A stretch of DNA of 64,000 nt from Luteimonas sp. FCS-9 (GCF_001014645.1 NZ_LASZ01000004.1:62001-126000), one strand, 5' to 3'. Shown: positions 53,843 through 64,000, numbered from the stretch's first letter. Made by a program: numbers and translations. Notes: generated from the sequence alone by a model not told the origin.

Positions 53843-54379
53843 ATGAGAGGCATAGACGAAGACAGCGGCGAATACCTGGGCCCGAGCCGCAAGCAGCAGC
53901 GCCGCGAGGCGCTCGAGGTGCTGGCGCTGGCCGAGGCGCTGGTGGCGCTGCCCGAAGGCCGGCTGGCGAAACTGCCGGTCCCCGACACGCTGCTGCCGCA
54001 CATCGCCGAGACGCGGCGGATCACCTCGCACATCGCGCGCAAGCGGCAGATGGCGTTCCTGGCCAAGCAGATGCGCCGCGAGGAGGACGAGACGCTGGAG
54101 GCGATCCGCGACGCGCTCGACGCCGGCGGCGAGGCCGCGCGCATCGAGACCGCGATGCTGCACCGCGCGGAAGCCTGGCGCACGCGCCTGCTCGACGAGG
54201 GCGACGCGGCGCTCGCCGAGCTGCTGGAAACCTACCCGCAGGCCGACCGCCAGCGCCTGCGCCAACTGGTGCGCAATGCCCTGGCCGAACGGGCGAGGAA
54301 CAAGCCGCCGGCGGCGTTCCGGGAACTGTTCCGGCTGCTGCGCGACACGGTCGCGCAGAAGACCGAACAGCCCGAATAG
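53843..54379 (+). CDS. yjgA: YjgA family (DUF615) ribosome-associated protein
   Basis: The product is 178 residues, mostly helical. It matches the DUF615 family, found with the 50S subunit in E. coli and linked to late ribosome assembly. Features are [21 protein letters not shown] at the start, [21 protein letters not shown] in the middle, and a C-terminal [20 protein letters not shown] then RELFRLLRD. The start at 53843 follows directly on a -10-like hexamer. As in E. coli, it is divergent from pmbA. Confidence 0.94.
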   Translation: MRGIDEDSGEYLGPSRKQQRREALEVLALAEALVALPEGRLAKLPVPDTLLPHIAETRRITSHIARKRQMAFLAKQMRREEDETLEAIRDALDAGGEAARIETAMLHRAEAWRTRLLDEGDAALAELLETYPQADRQRLRQLVRNALAERARNKPPAAFRELFRLLRDTVAQKTEQPE

Positions 54380-54380
54380 C

Positions 54381-54467
54381 GGGGATCCGGGAGACGGGCC
54401 CCGGGATCGGAAAGCGCGCGCACCCTGCGCGGACACGCCATTCCGAATCATTGATCCCCGATGCCCC
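54381..54467. repeat. Decayed inverted heptad-repeat element
   Basis: GGGGATCCGGGAGACGGGCC and CCGGGATCGG (54381-54410) and, after a 30-base loop, TTCCGAATCATTGATCCCCG plus ATGCCCC (54441-54467) resemble the arms at uppS and lpxB, with many changes. It lies between the convergent yjgA and tldD genes. Confidence 0.5.
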
Positions 54468-54477
54468 TTCCCGCGCA

Positions 54478-54497
54478 CCTGATGGCTCGCCATCAGG
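54478..54497. terminator. Hairpin at the tldD 3' end
   Basis: CCTGATGG, loop CTCG, CCATCAGG. The stem includes the tldD stop codon (54493-54495). It could end transcription from both convergent genes; there is no T-run. Confidence 0.45.
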
Positions 54498-55956
54498 CGC
54501 GCGTGCCGCCCACGGTGAGCCCGTCGATAAGCAGCGACGGCTGGCCGACGCCGACCGGGACGCTCTGGCCGTCCTTGCCGCAGATCCCCACGCCGTCGTC
54601 GAGCGCCATGTCGTGGCCGACCATGCGCACGCGCTGCATCGTCTCCGGGCCGTTGCCGATCAGCGTCGCGCCCTTGACCGGCGCGGTGATGCGGCCGTCC
54701 TCGATCAGGTAGGCCTCGGTCGCCGAGAACACGTACTTGCCGCTGGTGATGTCGACCTGGCCGCCACCGAAGTTGACCGCGTACAGGCCCCTCGATACCG
54801 ACCGGATCATGTCCTGCGGGTCGTCGCGGCCGGCCAGCATGTAGGTGTTGGTCATCCGCGGCATCACCCGGTGCGCGAACGATTCCCGCCGGCCGTTGCC
54901 GGTCGGCGCCGCGCCGCCCAGGCGCGCGCTGAGGGTGTCGTGCATGTAGCCGGTCAGCACGCCGTCCTCGATCAGCGTCGTGCACTGGGTCGGCGTGCCC
55001 TCGTCGTCGATGTTCAGCGACCCGCGGCGACCGGCCAGCGTGCCGTCGTCGACGATGGTCACGCCCGGCGCGGCGACACGCTGACCGACGCGGCCGGCGT
55101 AGGTGCTGGTGCCCTTGCGGTTGAAGTCGCCCTCCAGGCCGTGGCCGACCGCCTCGTGCAGCAGCACGCCGGGCCAGCCGGCGCCGAGCACGACCGGCAT
55201 CACCCCGGCCGGCGCATCGACCGCCTCGAGGTTCACCAGCGCCTGGCGCAGCGCCTCGCGCGCGAAATGCTCCGGCCGCCCGTCGCCGAGCAGTTCGGCG
55301 TAGGAATAGCGCCCGCCGTAGCCGGCGTAGCCCGACTCGCGGCGGCCGTCCTGTTCGACCAGCACCTGGATGTTGAGCCGGACCAGCGGCCGCACGTCGC
55401 CGGCGAGCACACCGTCGCTGCGCGCGACCAGGATCGTGTCCAGCCCGCCCGACAGGCCGACGGTGACCTGCTGCACGCGCGGATCGGCGCTGCGCAGCAG
55501 CCGATCGATCCGACGCAGCGCCTCCACCTTTTCCGCGCTGCCCAGTGCGTCGATCGGATCGTCGGACGGGTACAGCGCATGCGCGTGCGCGCGCACCAGC
55601 GCCCGCGGCGCCTGTGCGCGGCCGTCGCGGGCGATCGCGCGGGCCGACCGCGCGGCGCCCAGCAGGGCGGTCGCATCGAGGTCGTCCGAGTATGCGAAGC
55701 CGGTCTTCTCGCCGCTGATCGCGCGCACGCCCACGCCCTGCTCGATCGCGTGCGCGCCGTTCTTGACGATGCCGTCCTCGACCGACCAGCTCTCGCGGCG
55801 CGCATGCTGGAAGTACAGGTCGCCGAAGTCGATGCCGGGGCCGAGCAGCGCGGAGAAGGTGCGGTCGAGGTGGGCGCCGTCGAGGCCGGCGGGCAGCAGC
55901 AGGCGGGACTGCGCGAGCGCCAGCGTGTCGCCGGTCACGGGGGAGAGGTCGGTCAT
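54493..55956 (-). CDS. tldD: Metalloprotease TldD
   Basis: The product is 487 residues, the catalytic partner of PmbA. The zinc site is in [13 protein letters not shown] (HEXXXH, about residue 265). [20 protein letters not shown] and [18 protein letters not shown] are typical. It is the last gene of the maf-rng-yhdP-tldD row, 74 bases after yhdP, the same order as in E. coli. A CACACT hexamer lies six bases before the ATG, so it may also be transcribed by itself. Confidence 0.97.
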   Translation of the reverse strand: MTDLSPVTGDTLALAQSRLLLPAGLDGAHLDRTFSALLGPGIDFGDLYFQHARRESWSVEDGIVKNGAHAIEQGVGVRAISGEKTGFAYSDDLDATALLGAARSARAIARDGRAQAPRALVRAHAHALYPSDDPIDALGSAEKVEALRRIDRLLRSADPRVQQVTVGLSGGLDTILVARSDGVLAGDVRPLVRLNIQVLVEQDGRRESGYAGYGGRYSYAELLGDGRPEHFAREALRQALVNLEAVDAPAGVMPVVLGAGWPGVLLHEAVGHGLEGDFNRKGTSTYAGRVGQRVAAPGVTIVDDGTLAGRRGSLNIDDEGTPTQCTTLIEDGVLTGYMHDTLSARLGGAAPTGNGRRESFAHRVMPRMTNTYMLAGRDDPQDMIRSVSRGLYAVNFGGGQVDITSGKYVFSATEAYLIEDGRITAPVKGATLIGNGPETMQRVRMVGHDMALDDGVGICGKDGQSVPVGVGQPSLLIDGLTVGGTRA

Positions 55957-56030
55957 CCCTGCAGTGTGGGGGCTGGCACGCGAATGGCAACCCGCGGCGC
56001 GCCGCCGGCCGCAGCGCGGCGGGCGACGCG

Positions 56031-59000
56031 TCAGGGACCGGGCGGCGGCGAAGGCACAGGTGGCGTCCCGCCGTCGCGGCGCTCGACGACCTCGACCTTC
56101 GGGTCCTGCCAGGGGCCGCTGACGTGGTAGTTGCGCGCGCCCATCTCGGCCAGCGGCCGGCGCAGCACCGCGTTGGCGACCGCGCCGACCGCCGCGCCCA
56201 CCGGACCCGCCGTCAGCGCGCCGACGGCCGGCAGCAGGTTGCCGGTCTTGGGCAGCACCTCGATGTCCTGGTCGTGGGTGCGCGCCTGCAGGTCGGCAGT
56301 GCCGCGGATGCGGATCTCCGCCGCCGGGCCGTCGATCGTCACCCCGTCGCTGCGGGCCACGCCGTCGCCGAAGCGGATCTCGCCGCCGATCCGGCTGAAG
56401 CCGAAGCCACGGTTGAAGAAGTCGCGGAAGTCGAGCATCAGCCGGCGCGGCAGCTCGGCCACGCTCAGCAGGCCCAGCACGCGGCCGGCGCCGGGCTCGA
56501 CCTCGACCAGTTGCCCATCCTTGACCGTCAGCTGCAACGCGCCCTGGAGCGAGGCGACCTCGAACGCGTCGGGCGCGCCCGGCCAGGCGGCGTCGAAATC
56601 GACCCGGCCCTGCCCGCCGACGATGCTGCCGGCGAAGCCCAGGCCCGAGGCCAACCGGCCGAAGTCGTCGCTCTCCAGGTCGGCCTCCAGCACCGTCCGC
56701 GCACCGGTGCCGCGCCCCGTCCAGCGGCCGCGCAGATCGATCCGGTGCTGCGGCGACTGCACGCGCAGGCGATCGAGCGCGACGCCGCCCGGCACGCGCA
56801 CGAGGCTGCCGTCGGCGGTCCCCAGCGGCAGGGAGCCGACGCGCAGGTCCTCGACCGCCAGCCGGATCGGCGGCAGCGTCGCCGGATCGATCGTGTCGGC
56901 GTCGTCGCGCGGCTTCGGCGCAGGCGACGGCGGCGGCACCTGCCCTCCGGCCGGCGCCGACATCGGCCAGTGCAAGCGCTGCAGCGTCGCGACGATCGGC
57001 GCGCCGTCGGCATCGGGCACGCGCACGCCGCCGGCCAGCGCGGCGCCGTCGAAGCGCAGGCTGGTGCCGGCGCCCTGGCGCACGGCGGTGATCCGGGTCT
57101 GGCCGAGGCTGGCGCCGGGCAGGCGCAGGTCGAGCGCGGTCAAGTCCACGCCGACCAGTCGCGGCGCGGCGCCGTCGCCGTCGCCGCCGGCCGCAAGGCC
57201 GATCCAGTCGACCAGCGCGACGACCGGGGTGCGCCCGCCGATCGCGATGCCCGCCGCCGGCGGCGCCTCGGCCACGCGGCCGCTGCCGAACGCCAGGCGT
57301 ACGCCGGTGCCCGCGTCTCGCGCGCGGGCACGCACCGCGAGCCGGTCGCCGAAGCCGACCGCGATATCGCCCGCGTCGAACGGCAGCGGCGCCTCGATCG
57401 TCGTGCGCAGGGCCTCGCCGGCCGGCTTGGCCAGCGGTGCCGGCAGCCGCAGCGCGGTGCCGACGAGATCGGACCGCAGCAGCAGCCGCGCCGGCGCCTG
57501 CCCCGGCGCGGGCGCACGGGCGACCGAGACCTGCACGTGCCACGGCGCGGCACCGTCGACGTGCGGCCGCAGCCAGCCCAGGTCCGGCGCGCGGGCGAGC
57601 AGGTCGGCGGCCGTCAGCGCGGCGTCGAGCTCGGCCTCGAACGCCTGCGCGCGGTCGCGGACGTGGCCGTCGCCTGCGCGCAGCGCCAGCGTGCCGGCGT
57701 GGCCCTCGGTGCGCGCCGCTAGGCGCTCGCCGGCGAAGCCGTTCTGGTCGAAGCGTGCCCGTCCGCGCACGTCGGCGAAGTCGAGCGAGAAACGGCGTTC
57801 GCGCGCCGACACGCCCTCCAGCGCGACGCTGCCGTCGAGCCGCACCGGCGCGCCGTGCGGCACCGCGAGCGAAAGCTGCACGCGGGTCGGCCCGGCGACC
57901 TCGAGGTTATCGAGCGTCTCGGCGTGCTCGGCATGGAACGGGCTGCGCCGCATCAGCGCCAGCAGCGCGGCGGCGTCGGCCTCGGTGGCCGCGCGCACCT
58001 CGACCGGGCTGCCGGCGTAGTGCCGCATGCCGGCGTCGATCGTGCGCACCGGCACGCCGGCCAGTTCGCCGTGCGCGTCCTCGACCGAGAACCCGTCGTT
58101 GACGAAGCGCACCTGCCCGCTCATCCGCTCCAGCGCCGGCCAGTCGTCCTGGAACCGGATCGTCGCGTCGTCGATGCGCGCGTGGGCGACGAACACGCCC
58201 TTGCGGTCGCGGCCGCCGGCCGGGCCGAACGGCCAGTCGTCGAGATCGCCGGAGACGATCGCGCGCCCGTCGCGCACCGTGCCGGCGACCAGCGCCATGT
58301 CCAGCCACTGACGCGCCGCGGCCGGCATCTGGTGCCGGACCCAGAATTTCTTCGCCACCGGCACCTGCGCCGGATCGACGGTGGCGGCCAGGTCGAGCCG
58401 CGGCCGGGAGCCGTCGCCCTGGAACGCGAGCCCGCCGCGCGCATGCGCCGCGTAGCCCTCGCCTTCCACGCGCAGCGCCGGCGTCTCGACGTGCCAGCCG
58501 CCGTCCTCGCGCCAGGCCGCGATCTCGCCCTCGAGCCGCAGCGGGTGCGGCACGCCGAAGCCCTCGGGCCAGTCGAACACCAGCCGGGCCGCCGGATCGG
58601 GCCGGAACACCAGGCCGTCGGCGTCGCCGGCCAGCGTGCCGGCGAACCCGCGCAGGCCGGGCGCGGTACCGACCGGCCCGAAGCCCAGGTCCTCGATCCG
58701 CGCCGACACGCGCGCCGTCCCGCCACGCACCGCGGCGAACTCGACGTCGGCCAGCACCGCCTGCGGCGCGGCCGCCTGCAGCCAGTCGCGCAGTCGCGGC
58801 GACAGGCCGTCGCCGAGCGCGGCCAGCGCCAGCAGCGGCGCGACCTCAACGCGTGAGGCCTTCATCGCATAGCGCGCGCCACCCGCCAGCACCAGCCCGT
58901 CGAGCGTCTGCTCGCGCCCGTGCTGGACCACCCGCAGCGTCGGGGCGTCGAGCCGCCAGTCGGCGTCCTCGTGCTCCCAGCGCAGCCGTGCGCGCACGCC

Positions 59001-59885
59001 GTCGAAGGCGACCGCACGCGGCGCGGCGTCGCCGCTCGCAGGCGCGCGCGCACGACGCAGCGACAGCGTGTCGAGCGCGATGTCGGCGGTCGCCGCGACC
59101 ACCCGACGCTCGCGCAGGTCGAGCCAGGCCGCAACGCGGCCGTGGCCCTCCCCGATCGCCACGCCGCTGGGCGCCAGCAGCGGCGACCAGACCTGCAGGT
59201 CGTTGCGCGGCATCGCGATGTAGGCCCGGCCCTCGAGTCCGGCGCGCAGCAGGTCGACCCGCAGGTCGAGCGGCGCGCCGTCGACCTCGACCCAGGCGCG
59301 CGCGGCGGCGCGCACGCGGCGCCGGTCGACCTGCATGCGCAGGTCGACGCGCGGCAGCGTGTGCCGCAGCGCCAGCGACGGCGCATCGATCGTGAGCCGG
59401 GCGCCGATCACCTGCAGCTCGCCCAGGCCCTCGAGCGCGGCGAGGGGATCGTCGCTGGGCGTCGCGCTGCCCGGCAGCCCGCGGACGTGCCAGCCGCCGG
59501 CGTCGTCGCGCTCGAGCGTCAGCGCCAGTCCCTGGATCCGCAGCTCGGTCAGCGAGCGGCCCGGCAGCAGGCCCGAGTACGGCGCGACCTGGATCTCGGC
59601 GCTGTCGATCGGCACCGCGGTCGCCGGCTCGCCGATCCGCAGCCCGGTCACCCGCAGCAGCGGCCCGCGCCGGCTCCACTGCGTGCGCAGCGTCTCGAAC
59701 GCGACCGGCCGGCCGGCGCGCTCGCTGAGCCAGCGCTCGACGGTGCGCGGATTGCGCTCGACCCACGGCAGCGCCAGTTGCGCCAGCGCCACTGCGCCGA
59801 TCGCGACGAGCACCAGCGTCAGCGCCGCCACGTACCACGCGCCCAGGTGCGCCCGGCGCAGGCGGGTCGCCCACGCCGCGGTCAT
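56031..59885 (-). CDS. yhdP: YhdP family AsmA-like envelope protein
   Basis: The product is 1284 residues. One N-terminal membrane helix (about 18-42) is followed by a very long, beta-rich periplasmic part of repeating strands, as in the AsmA/TamB-like lipid-bridge proteins. [20 protein letters not shown] at the start, and [19 protein letters not shown] with [20 protein letters not shown] near the end, match YhdP. In E. coli YhdP helps carry phospholipids to the outer membrane. The C-terminus is Pro/Gly-rich. The gene lies 21 bases after rng. Confidence 0.93.
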   Translation of the reverse strand: MTAAWATRLRRAHLGAWYVAALTLVLVAIGAVALAQLALPWVERNPRTVERWLSERAGRPVAFETLRTQWSRRGPLLRVTGLRIGEPATAVPIDSAEIQVAPYSGLLPGRSLTELRIQGLALTLERDDAGGWHVRGLPGSATPSDDPLAALEGLGELQVIGARLTIDAPSLALRHTLPRVDLRMQVDRRRVRAAARAWVEVDGAPLDLRVDLLRAGLEGRAYIAMPRNDLQVWSPLLAPSGVAIGEGHGRVAAWLDLRERRVVAATADIALDTLSLRRARAPASGDAAPRAVAFDGVRARLRWEHEDADWRLDAPTLRVVQHGREQTLDGLVLAGGARYAMKASRVEVAPLLALAALGDGLSPRLRDWLQAAAPQAVLADVEFAAVRGGTARVSARIEDLGFGPVGTAPGLRGFAGTLAGDADGLVFRPDPAARLVFDWPEGFGVPHPLRLEGEIAAWREDGGWHVETPALRVEGEGYAAHARGGLAFQGDGSRPRLDLAATVDPAQVPVAKKFWVRHQMPAAARQWLDMALVAGTVRDGRAIVSGDLDDWPFGPAGGRDRKGVFVAHARIDDATIRFQDDWPALERMSGQVRFVNDGFSVEDAHGELAGVPVRTIDAGMRHYAGSPVEVRAATEADAAALLALMRRSPFHAEHAETLDNLEVAGPTRVQLSLAVPHGAPVRLDGSVALEGVSARERRFSLDFADVRGRARFDQNGFAGERLAARTEGHAGTLALRAGDGHVRDRAQAFEAELDAALTAADLLARAPDLGWLRPHVDGAAPWHVQVSVARAPAPGQAPARLLLRSDLVGTALRLPAPLAKPAGEALRTTIEAPLPFDAGDIAVGFGDRLAVRARARDAGTGVRLAFGSGRVAEAPPAAGIAIGGRTPVVALVDWIGLAAGGDGDGAAPRLVGVDLTALDLRLPGASLGQTRITAVRQGAGTSLRFDGAALAGGVRVPDADGAPIVATLQRLHWPMSAPAGGQVPPPSPAPKPRDDADTIDPATLPPIRLAVEDLRVGSLPLGTADGSLVRVPGGVALDRLRVQSPQHRIDLRGRWTGRGTGARTVLEADLESDDFGRLASGLGFAGSIVGGQGRVDFDAAWPGAPDAFEVASLQGALQLTVKDGQLVEVEPGAGRVLGLLSVAELPRRLMLDFRDFFNRGFGFSRIGGEIRFGDGVARSDGVTIDGPAAEIRIRGTADLQARTHDQDIEVLPKTGNLLPAVGALTAGPVGAAVGAVANAVLRRPLAEMGARNYHVSGPWQDPKVEVVERRDGGTPPVPSPPPGP

Positions 59886-59906
59886 CGTCGCGTGCGCCGG
59901 CTGCGG

Positions 59907-61415
59907 TTACAGGAGCACAACGTCGAACTGCTCCTGCAGGTACTGGTCGTCGGACTGGAAGCGGATCGACTTGCCGAGGAACTCCTCGAGCTCCACGACC
60001 GCGGCCGATTCCTCGTCGGTGATCGTCGCCACGACCTTCGGCGAGGCGATGACCAGCAGCCGGTCGGCGTCGAACTGGCGTACCGCGCGCACGATCTCGC
60101 GGAAGATCTCGTAGGTCACGGTCTCGACCGTCTTGACGATGCCGCGGCCGCCGCAGGCGCCGCACGACTCGCCGAGCTGGCGCTGCAGGCTCTCGACCGT
60201 GCGCTTGCGGGTCATCTCGACCAGGCCCAGCGGCGAGAAGTCGTAGACGGTGGTCTTGGCATGGTCGCGCGCGAGCGACTTCTCGAGCGTGCGCAGCACC
60301 TGGCGGCGGTGCTCGGGATCGGCCATGTCGATGAAGTCGATGATGATGATGCCGCCCAGGTTGCGCAGCCGCAGCTGCCGGGCGACCGCCTGCGCCGCCT
60401 CGAGGTTGGTGCGGAACACCGTCTCCTCGAGGTTGCGCTGGCCAAGAAACGAGCCGGTGTTGACGTCGACGGTCGTCATCGCCTCGGTCTGGTCGATGAC
60501 CAGCGTGCCGCCGGACTTCAACGGCACTTCCTTGTTGAGCGCGCGCTGGATCTCGTCCTCGACCCCGTACAGGTCGAAGATCGGCCGTGCGCCGCCGTAG
60601 CATTCGATCCGGTCGACCAGCCGGGCCTGCTCGGCCGGGCCGGGCGCGGGCAGATACTGCGCGGCGAACACGCACAGCTTCTCGTAGGTGTCGCGCGAGT
60701 CCACCTTGACCTTGTCGACGTCGCGGCGCATCAGGTCGCGCACCGCGCGCATCGGCAGCGTCAGGTCCTCGTAGACCCGGCTGCCCACGCGCGCCTCGCC
60801 CACGGTGTGCTCGATCAGCGCCCAGGCCCGCTGCAGGTAGGCGATGTCCTCGGCCAGCGCCTCGGCGCTCTGGCCCTCGGCGTTGGTGCGCACGATGTAG
60901 CCGTGGCCGCCGGTGGCCGCGGCCAGCTCGGAGACCAGGGTCTTGAGCCGGGTGCGCTCGGCCTCGTCCTCGATCCGCGCCGACACGCCGACCGCGCGCG
61001 ACTGCGGGAGCAGCACCAGGTAGCGCGACGGGATGCTGATCTGCGTGGTCAGCCGCGCGCCCTTGCTGCCGATCGGGTCCTTGACCACCTGGACCACGAT
61101 CTCCTGGCCGTCGCGCAGCAACTCGTTGACCGGCAGTGTCGGCCCGGACGGCGGGAACAGGCTGTCGCCGTCGCCGGCGGCCTGCGGCGCGCGCATCACG
61201 TCGTTGGCGTGCAGGAACGCCGCGCGTTCCAGGCCGATGTCGACGAACGCCGCCTGCATGCCCGGCATCACCCGCTGCACCCGGCCCTTGTAGATGTTGC
61301 CGACCACCCCGCGCCGCCAGCCGCGCTCGATGTGCAGCTCCTGCAGCATGCCGTTCTCGACCACCGCCACGCGGGTCTCGCGCGGGGTGACGTTGATCAG
61401 GATCTCTTCCGACAT
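59907..61415 (-). CDS. rng: Ribonuclease G
   Basis: The product is 502 residues. It processes the 5' end of 16S rRNA and some mRNAs. An S1-like domain (about 35-120; GNIYKGRVQRVMPGMQAAFV) is followed by the RNase E/G catalytic domain with the metal-binding Asp in LVIDQTEAMTTVDVNTG and DFIDM, and a Cys link (SCGACGGRG) that holds a zinc between subunits. It lacks the long C-terminal scaffold of RNase E. The start is six bases after maf. Confidence 0.97.
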   Translation of the reverse strand: MSEEILINVTPRETRVAVVENGMLQELHIERGWRRGVVGNIYKGRVQRVMPGMQAAFVDIGLERAAFLHANDVMRAPQAAGDGDSLFPPSGPTLPVNELLRDGQEIVVQVVKDPIGSKGARLTTQISIPSRYLVLLPQSRAVGVSARIEDEAERTRLKTLVSELAAATGGHGYIVRTNAEGQSAEALAEDIAYLQRAWALIEHTVGEARVGSRVYEDLTLPMRAVRDLMRRDVDKVKVDSRDTYEKLCVFAAQYLPAPGPAEQARLVDRIECYGGARPIFDLYGVEDEIQRALNKEVPLKSGGTLVIDQTEAMTTVDVNTGSFLGQRNLEETVFRTNLEAAQAVARQLRLRNLGGIIIIDFIDMADPEHRRQVLRTLEKSLARDHAKTTVYDFSPLGLVEMTRKRTVESLQRQLGESCGACGGRGIVKTVETVTYEIFREIVRAVRQFDADRLLVIASPKVVATITDEESAAVVELEEFLGKSIRFQSDDQYLQEQFDVVLL

Positions 61416-61421
61416 GCCGGC

Positions 61422-62021
61422 TCAGGCCTCCTGCGCATCGGCGGCGAACGGCCGCGGGTCCAGTCCGAAGGTCCGCAGCAGCGCCGCGGTCTGCTGCAGC
61501 GGCAGCCCGACCACGCCCGAGTAGCTGCCGGCCAGGCGCTCGACGAACAGTTCCGCGCCGCCCTGGATCGCGTAGCCGCCCGCCTTGCCGCGCGGCTCGC
61601 CGCTGGCGACGTAGGCGGCGATGGTGGCCGCGTCGAGCGCCGCAAATGTCACCTCGGTGACGACCGTGGCCTGGGCCTCGCGATCGGCGCCGACCAGCGC
61701 CACCGACGAGACCACCTCGTGGGTCCGCCCCGAGAGCCGGCGCAGCATCGACGCCGCTTCGGCGTCGTCGCGCGGCTTGCCGAACACCTCGCCGTCGAGC
61801 ACGACCTCGGTGTCGGCGCCGAGCACGACCGCGCCTGGCACCGCGACCACCGCGAGCAGCCCGGCGCCGGCCTTTTCGCGCGCGACGCGGCGCACGTAGT
61901 CGAGCGCCGGCTCGCCGGGTTCCCGGCACTCGGGAACGTCGACGTCGACGAGGCCGAACGGCAGTCCGAGACGGGTCAGCAGGGCGCGGCGGCGGGGGGA
62001 TTGCGAGGCGAGATGCAGCAT
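61422..62021 (-). CDS. maf: Maf/YhdE nucleoside triphosphate pyrophosphatase
   Basis: The product is 199 residues. It hydrolyses dTTP/UTP or modified nucleotides to monophosphates. [19 protein letters not shown] is the family start; [24 protein letters not shown] and [12 protein letters not shown] carry the catalytic acidic residues, and [20 protein letters not shown] ends the site. The ATG at 62021 is preceded at six bases by TATCCT. It is first gene of the row with rng, yhdP and tldD. Confidence 0.96.
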   Translation of the reverse strand: MLHLASQSPRRRALLTRLGLPFGLVDVDVPECREPGEPALDYVRRVAREKAGAGLLAVVAVPGAVVLGADTEVVLDGEVFGKPRDDAEAASMLRRLSGRTHEVVSSVALVGADREAQATVVTEVTFAALDAATIAAYVASGEPRGKAGGYAIQGGAELFVERLAGSYSGVVGLPLQQTAALLRTFGLDPRPFAADAQEA

Positions 62022-62027
62022 CGGGCA

Positions 62028-62033
62028 AGGATA
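62028..62033 (-). promoter_or_regulatory. Candidate -10 element for maf, leaderless spacing
   Basis: On the minus strand TATCCT stands exactly six bases before the maf ATG, the same hexamer and spacing as at yjgA. Confidence 0.45.
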
Positions 62034-62143
62034 CCGTGCGTCGCCGTCCTGACCGCCGGCACCGATCGCCTCAACCCCGTTCAGGCTCACGACCCGTTCA
62101 CCGCCCCGTGACGACCCTTGTTCCGTCGTCCCTGGAGACCACC

Positions 62144-62875
62144 ATGCGCCCCACCCCGCTCCGCCCCCTGCTGCTCGCCTGCAGCCTCGCCCTCGGGACC
62201 GTTTCGATGACCGCCACCGCCCAGGACCGCCACGCCCACGCCGCCACGACCGACGGCACCCTGCTGTCGATCTCGGCCAGCGCCGAGGCCAGCCGCGTGC
62301 CCGACATCGCGACGCTGTCGACCGGCGTGGTGACCCAGGCCGCCGACGCCAACGGCGCGATGCGCGCCAATGCCGAGCAGATGACCCGTCTCACCGCCGC
62401 GATCAAGGCCGCAGGCATCGCCGAACGCGACGTGCAGACCTCGGGCATCAACCTCAGCCCGCAGTACCGCTACGCCGAGAACCAGCCGCCGGCGATCACC
62501 GGCTACCAGGCCAGCAACAGCGTCAACCTCAAGGTCCGCGACGTCCGCCGCCTCGGCGCGGTGCTCGACGCCCTCGTCGCCAGCGGCGCGAACCAGATCA
62601 ACGGCCCGACGTTCGAGATCGACGACGCCGACGCCGTGCAGGACGAGGCCCGCGCCGCGGCGCTGAAGAAGGCCCAGCAGCGCGCCGAGGTCTATGCCGC
62701 GTCGCTGGGCATGCGCGTGCGCCGCATCGTGAGCATCAGCGAAAACGGCGGGTTCCAGCCGCCGCGCCCGATGCTGGCGATGCGCGCGGTGGCGCAGGAC
62801 GCCTCCTCGCCGGTGTCGCCCGGCGAGACCACGCTGACCGCGAACCTCGACGTCGTCTTCGAACTCGGACGCTGA
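62144..62875 (+). CDS. SIMPL domain (DUF541) periplasmic protein
   Basis: The product is 243 residues. A signal peptide (about 1-28, ending TATAQD) precedes a SIMPL/DUF541 domain: [60 protein letters not shown] and [19 protein letters not shown]. Family members such as YggE form ring oligomers in the periplasm and are linked to oxidative stress. CTGGAGA precedes the ATG. A 57-residue gene follows immediately. Confidence 0.9.
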   Translation: MRPTPLRPLLLACSLALGTVSMTATAQDRHAHAATTDGTLLSISASAEASRVPDIATLSTGVVTQAADANGAMRANAEQMTRLTAAIKAAGIAERDVQTSGINLSPQYRYAENQPPAITGYQASNSVNLKVRDVRRLGAVLDALVASGANQINGPTFEIDDADAVQDEARAAALKKAQQRAEVYAASLGMRVRRIVSISENGGFQPPRPMLAMRAVAQDASSPVSPGETTLTANLDVVFELGR

Positions 62876-62876
62876 C

Positions 62877-63050
62877 ATGACCCCCAAGGACACGCCGCCC
62901 ACCGCCCCGCCCAAGCCCGGCCAGACGCCCGGCTATTCCGAGAACCATCCGCGCGACCACGAGGACGCGCGGCAACCCGACCCCAAGCGCAAGCGCAATC
63001 CCGACGAGGGCGGGCTCGACCGCGAGCCCGAGGGCATGCCCGGCGAATAG
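62877..63050 (+). CDS. 57-residue disordered protein downstream of SIMPL gene
   Basis: The ATG lies one base after the SIMPL stop (TGACATG). The product is highly charged with no hydrophobic segment: Thr/Pro/Lys-rich at first (PPTAPPKPGQTPGYSENHPR), then DPKRKRNPDEGG and a Glu/Gly end. GC-rich third positions and close coupling support translation. No family is recognised. Three stacked hairpins follow, so it closes the transcript. Confidence 0.55.
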   Translation: MTPKDTPPTAPPKPGQTPGYSENHPRDHEDARQPDPKRKRNPDEGGLDREPEGMPGE

Positions 63051-63053
63051 CCC

Positions 63054-63108
63054 GGCCCGCGGCAACGGGCCGCGCGCATCCGGCGCGCGGTTCGGCGGTT
63101 CGACCGCC
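63054..63108 (+). terminator. Three consecutive hairpins
   Basis: Three hairpins stand almost side by side: GGCCCG-CGGCAA-CGGGCC (63054-63071), GCGCGC-ATCCG-GCGCGC (63072-63088) and GGCGGT-TCG-ACCGCC (63094-63108). No T-run follows. They probably end the SIMPL transcript. Confidence 0.5.
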
Positions 63109-63265
63109 GGTCCGCCGATAGCGACCGCCTGTCGCCCGCCTCTTGCCTCCCGTCCCGATCGCTGCGCAGCGTGCAGACAGCAACGGCGATCGCGCCCGGC
63201 CCTGCCGACGCGCTGATCGCCACGCTTCCGCCGGCCATCCGGGCCGGCACGACAGGAGGTGGCGC

Positions 63266-63955
63266 ATGGTGCTGCAGCAGACCGCTCCCCGCACGCGGGG
63301 CTTCGAACACCCGGACCGCCGTCCGGACCCGGTCCGGATCGTCGGCATCGCCGGCACGCTCGCGTTCAATGCCGTCGTGCTGTCGATGCTGCTGGTTCCC
63401 GCCGGCGGCGGCGACCCGCCCACGCTGCCCGATGCCGCGCCCTCGCTCGACTTCCGCTGGCTCACGCCCCCGCCGCCGACGCCGCCGCGTCCGCCCGAGC
63501 AGGTCGAGATCGCCGCGCCCCACCCGGTGCCGACGCCCGCACCGAAGCCTGCGCCCGTCGCGATCGCACCGGCCGTCGAGGCCGCGCCCGCGGTCGATCC
63601 CGCACCGTGGCCGATCGTCGAACCGGCGCCTGCGCCCGCCGAGGTCGCGCCGCCGACCATGACCGCGCCCGCGAGCGGGGTGCAGCTGCAGTACGCCGCC
63701 GCGCCCGCCCCCGCCTACCCGCGCGACGCGCTGCGCGCCGGCAACACCGGCGTGGTGCAGCTCGAGGTCCACGTCGGCGTCGACGGCCGGCCGCTGTCGG
63801 TGCGCGTGCACCGCAGCAGCGGTCATCGCGACCTCGACCAGGCCGCGCTGCGCCAGGTGCAGCGGCACTGGAGGTTCCAGCCGGCGCTGCGCGACGGCCA
63901 GCCGGTCGAGGCGATCGGCCTGGTGCCGATCGCGTTCGACCTCGACCGGGGCTGA
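63266..63955 (+). CDS. TonB family energy-transducer protein
   Basis: The product is 229 residues. One membrane helix (about 26-46) follows a short basic N-terminus. A Pro-rich spacer (about 65-135; TPPPPTPPRPPE) spans the periplasm, and a C-terminal TonB domain (about 150-229) has PAYPRDALRAGNTGVVQLEV and HWRFQPALRDGQPV. TonB proteins pass proton-motive energy from ExbBD to outer-membrane receptors. A strong AGGAGGT site precedes the ATG. No exbB or exbD is in the window, so it is probably one of several TonB paralogues. Confidence 0.88.
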   Translation: MVLQQTAPRTRGFEHPDRRPDPVRIVGIAGTLAFNAVVLSMLLVPAGGGDPPTLPDAAPSLDFRWLTPPPPTPPRPPEQVEIAAPHPVPTPAPKPAPVAIAPAVEAAPAVDPAPWPIVEPAPAPAEVAPPTMTAPASGVQLQYAAAPAPAYPRDALRAGNTGVVQLEVHVGVDGRPLSVRVHRSSGHRDLDQAALRQVQRHWRFQPALRDGQPVEAIGLVPIAFDLDRG

Positions 63956-64000
63956 CGTCTTCGCGACTGCGGCGGACCGCCGCCGCAGCCGCCGCCGCAG

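Overview
The window comes from a very GC-rich Gram-negative bacterium with almost every third codon position G or C. Its gene order and repeats point to the Xanthomonadaceae (Lysobacteraceae), near Luteimonas or Lysobacter; this placement is inference. Supporting signs are the long envelope run pyrH-frr-uppS-cdsA-dxr-rseP-bamA-lpxD-fabZ-lpxA-lpxB-rnhB-dnaE-accA, heptad GGGATTC-type intergenic repeats, an M2 (ACE-like) lipoprotein peptidase and the maf-rng-yhdP-tldD block. No rRNA, tRNA, CRISPR array, prophage or insertion sequence was seen.

Layout. 1-2145: five start/stop-overlapping genes (SPFH protein cut by the window edge, small membrane protein, ribbon-helix-helix protein, DUF4177 protein, CPBP protease). 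2196-7033: M15 peptidase, DUF423, a SRPBCC/GyrI-like protein, and a NarL-type two-component pair whose regulator 3' end is tandemly duplicated. 7209-10220: a GNAT acetyltransferase coupled to minC-minD-minE, then an HEXXH protein. 10351-15656: M2 peptidase, a 700-bp repeat-filled gap, an MFS efflux pump, a DUF1264/OBAP lipoprotein and a small conserved protein. 15749-18970: a tandem glycine riboswitch and gcvP. 19073-28821: a stress and accessory stretch with a PQ-loop protein, a DUF892 ferritin-like protein, a membrane protein, a Rieske-FAD oxidoreductase, a large catalase, a PAS-EAL sensor, an acidic small protein and an H1-like basic protein.

28995-47158: the core envelope run, covering UMP kinase, ribosome recycling, undecaprenyl phosphate, CDP-diacylglycerol, isoprenoid (MEP) synthesis, RseP, BamA, lipid A, RNase HII, the replicative polymerase and acetyl-CoA carboxylase alpha. 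47231-50977: an OYE-type flavoprotein, tilS, xseB and ispA. 51060-52351: two DUF4870 paralogues separated by a dispersed repeat. 52434-62021: pmbA, yjgA, tldD, yhdP, rng and maf. 62144-63955: a SIMPL protein, a 57-residue disordered protein and a TonB-like protein.

The most unusual material is non-coding. A mosaic intergenic repeat occurs twice (12400-13028 and 51635-51934); one copy carries an extra pair of inverted arms with 8-5-8 hairpins that also lie beside the response regulator. Inverted heptad-repeat elements sit over the start regions of uppS and lpxB. At least four genes have a -10-like hexamer exactly six bases before the ATG, which suggests leaderless transcripts.
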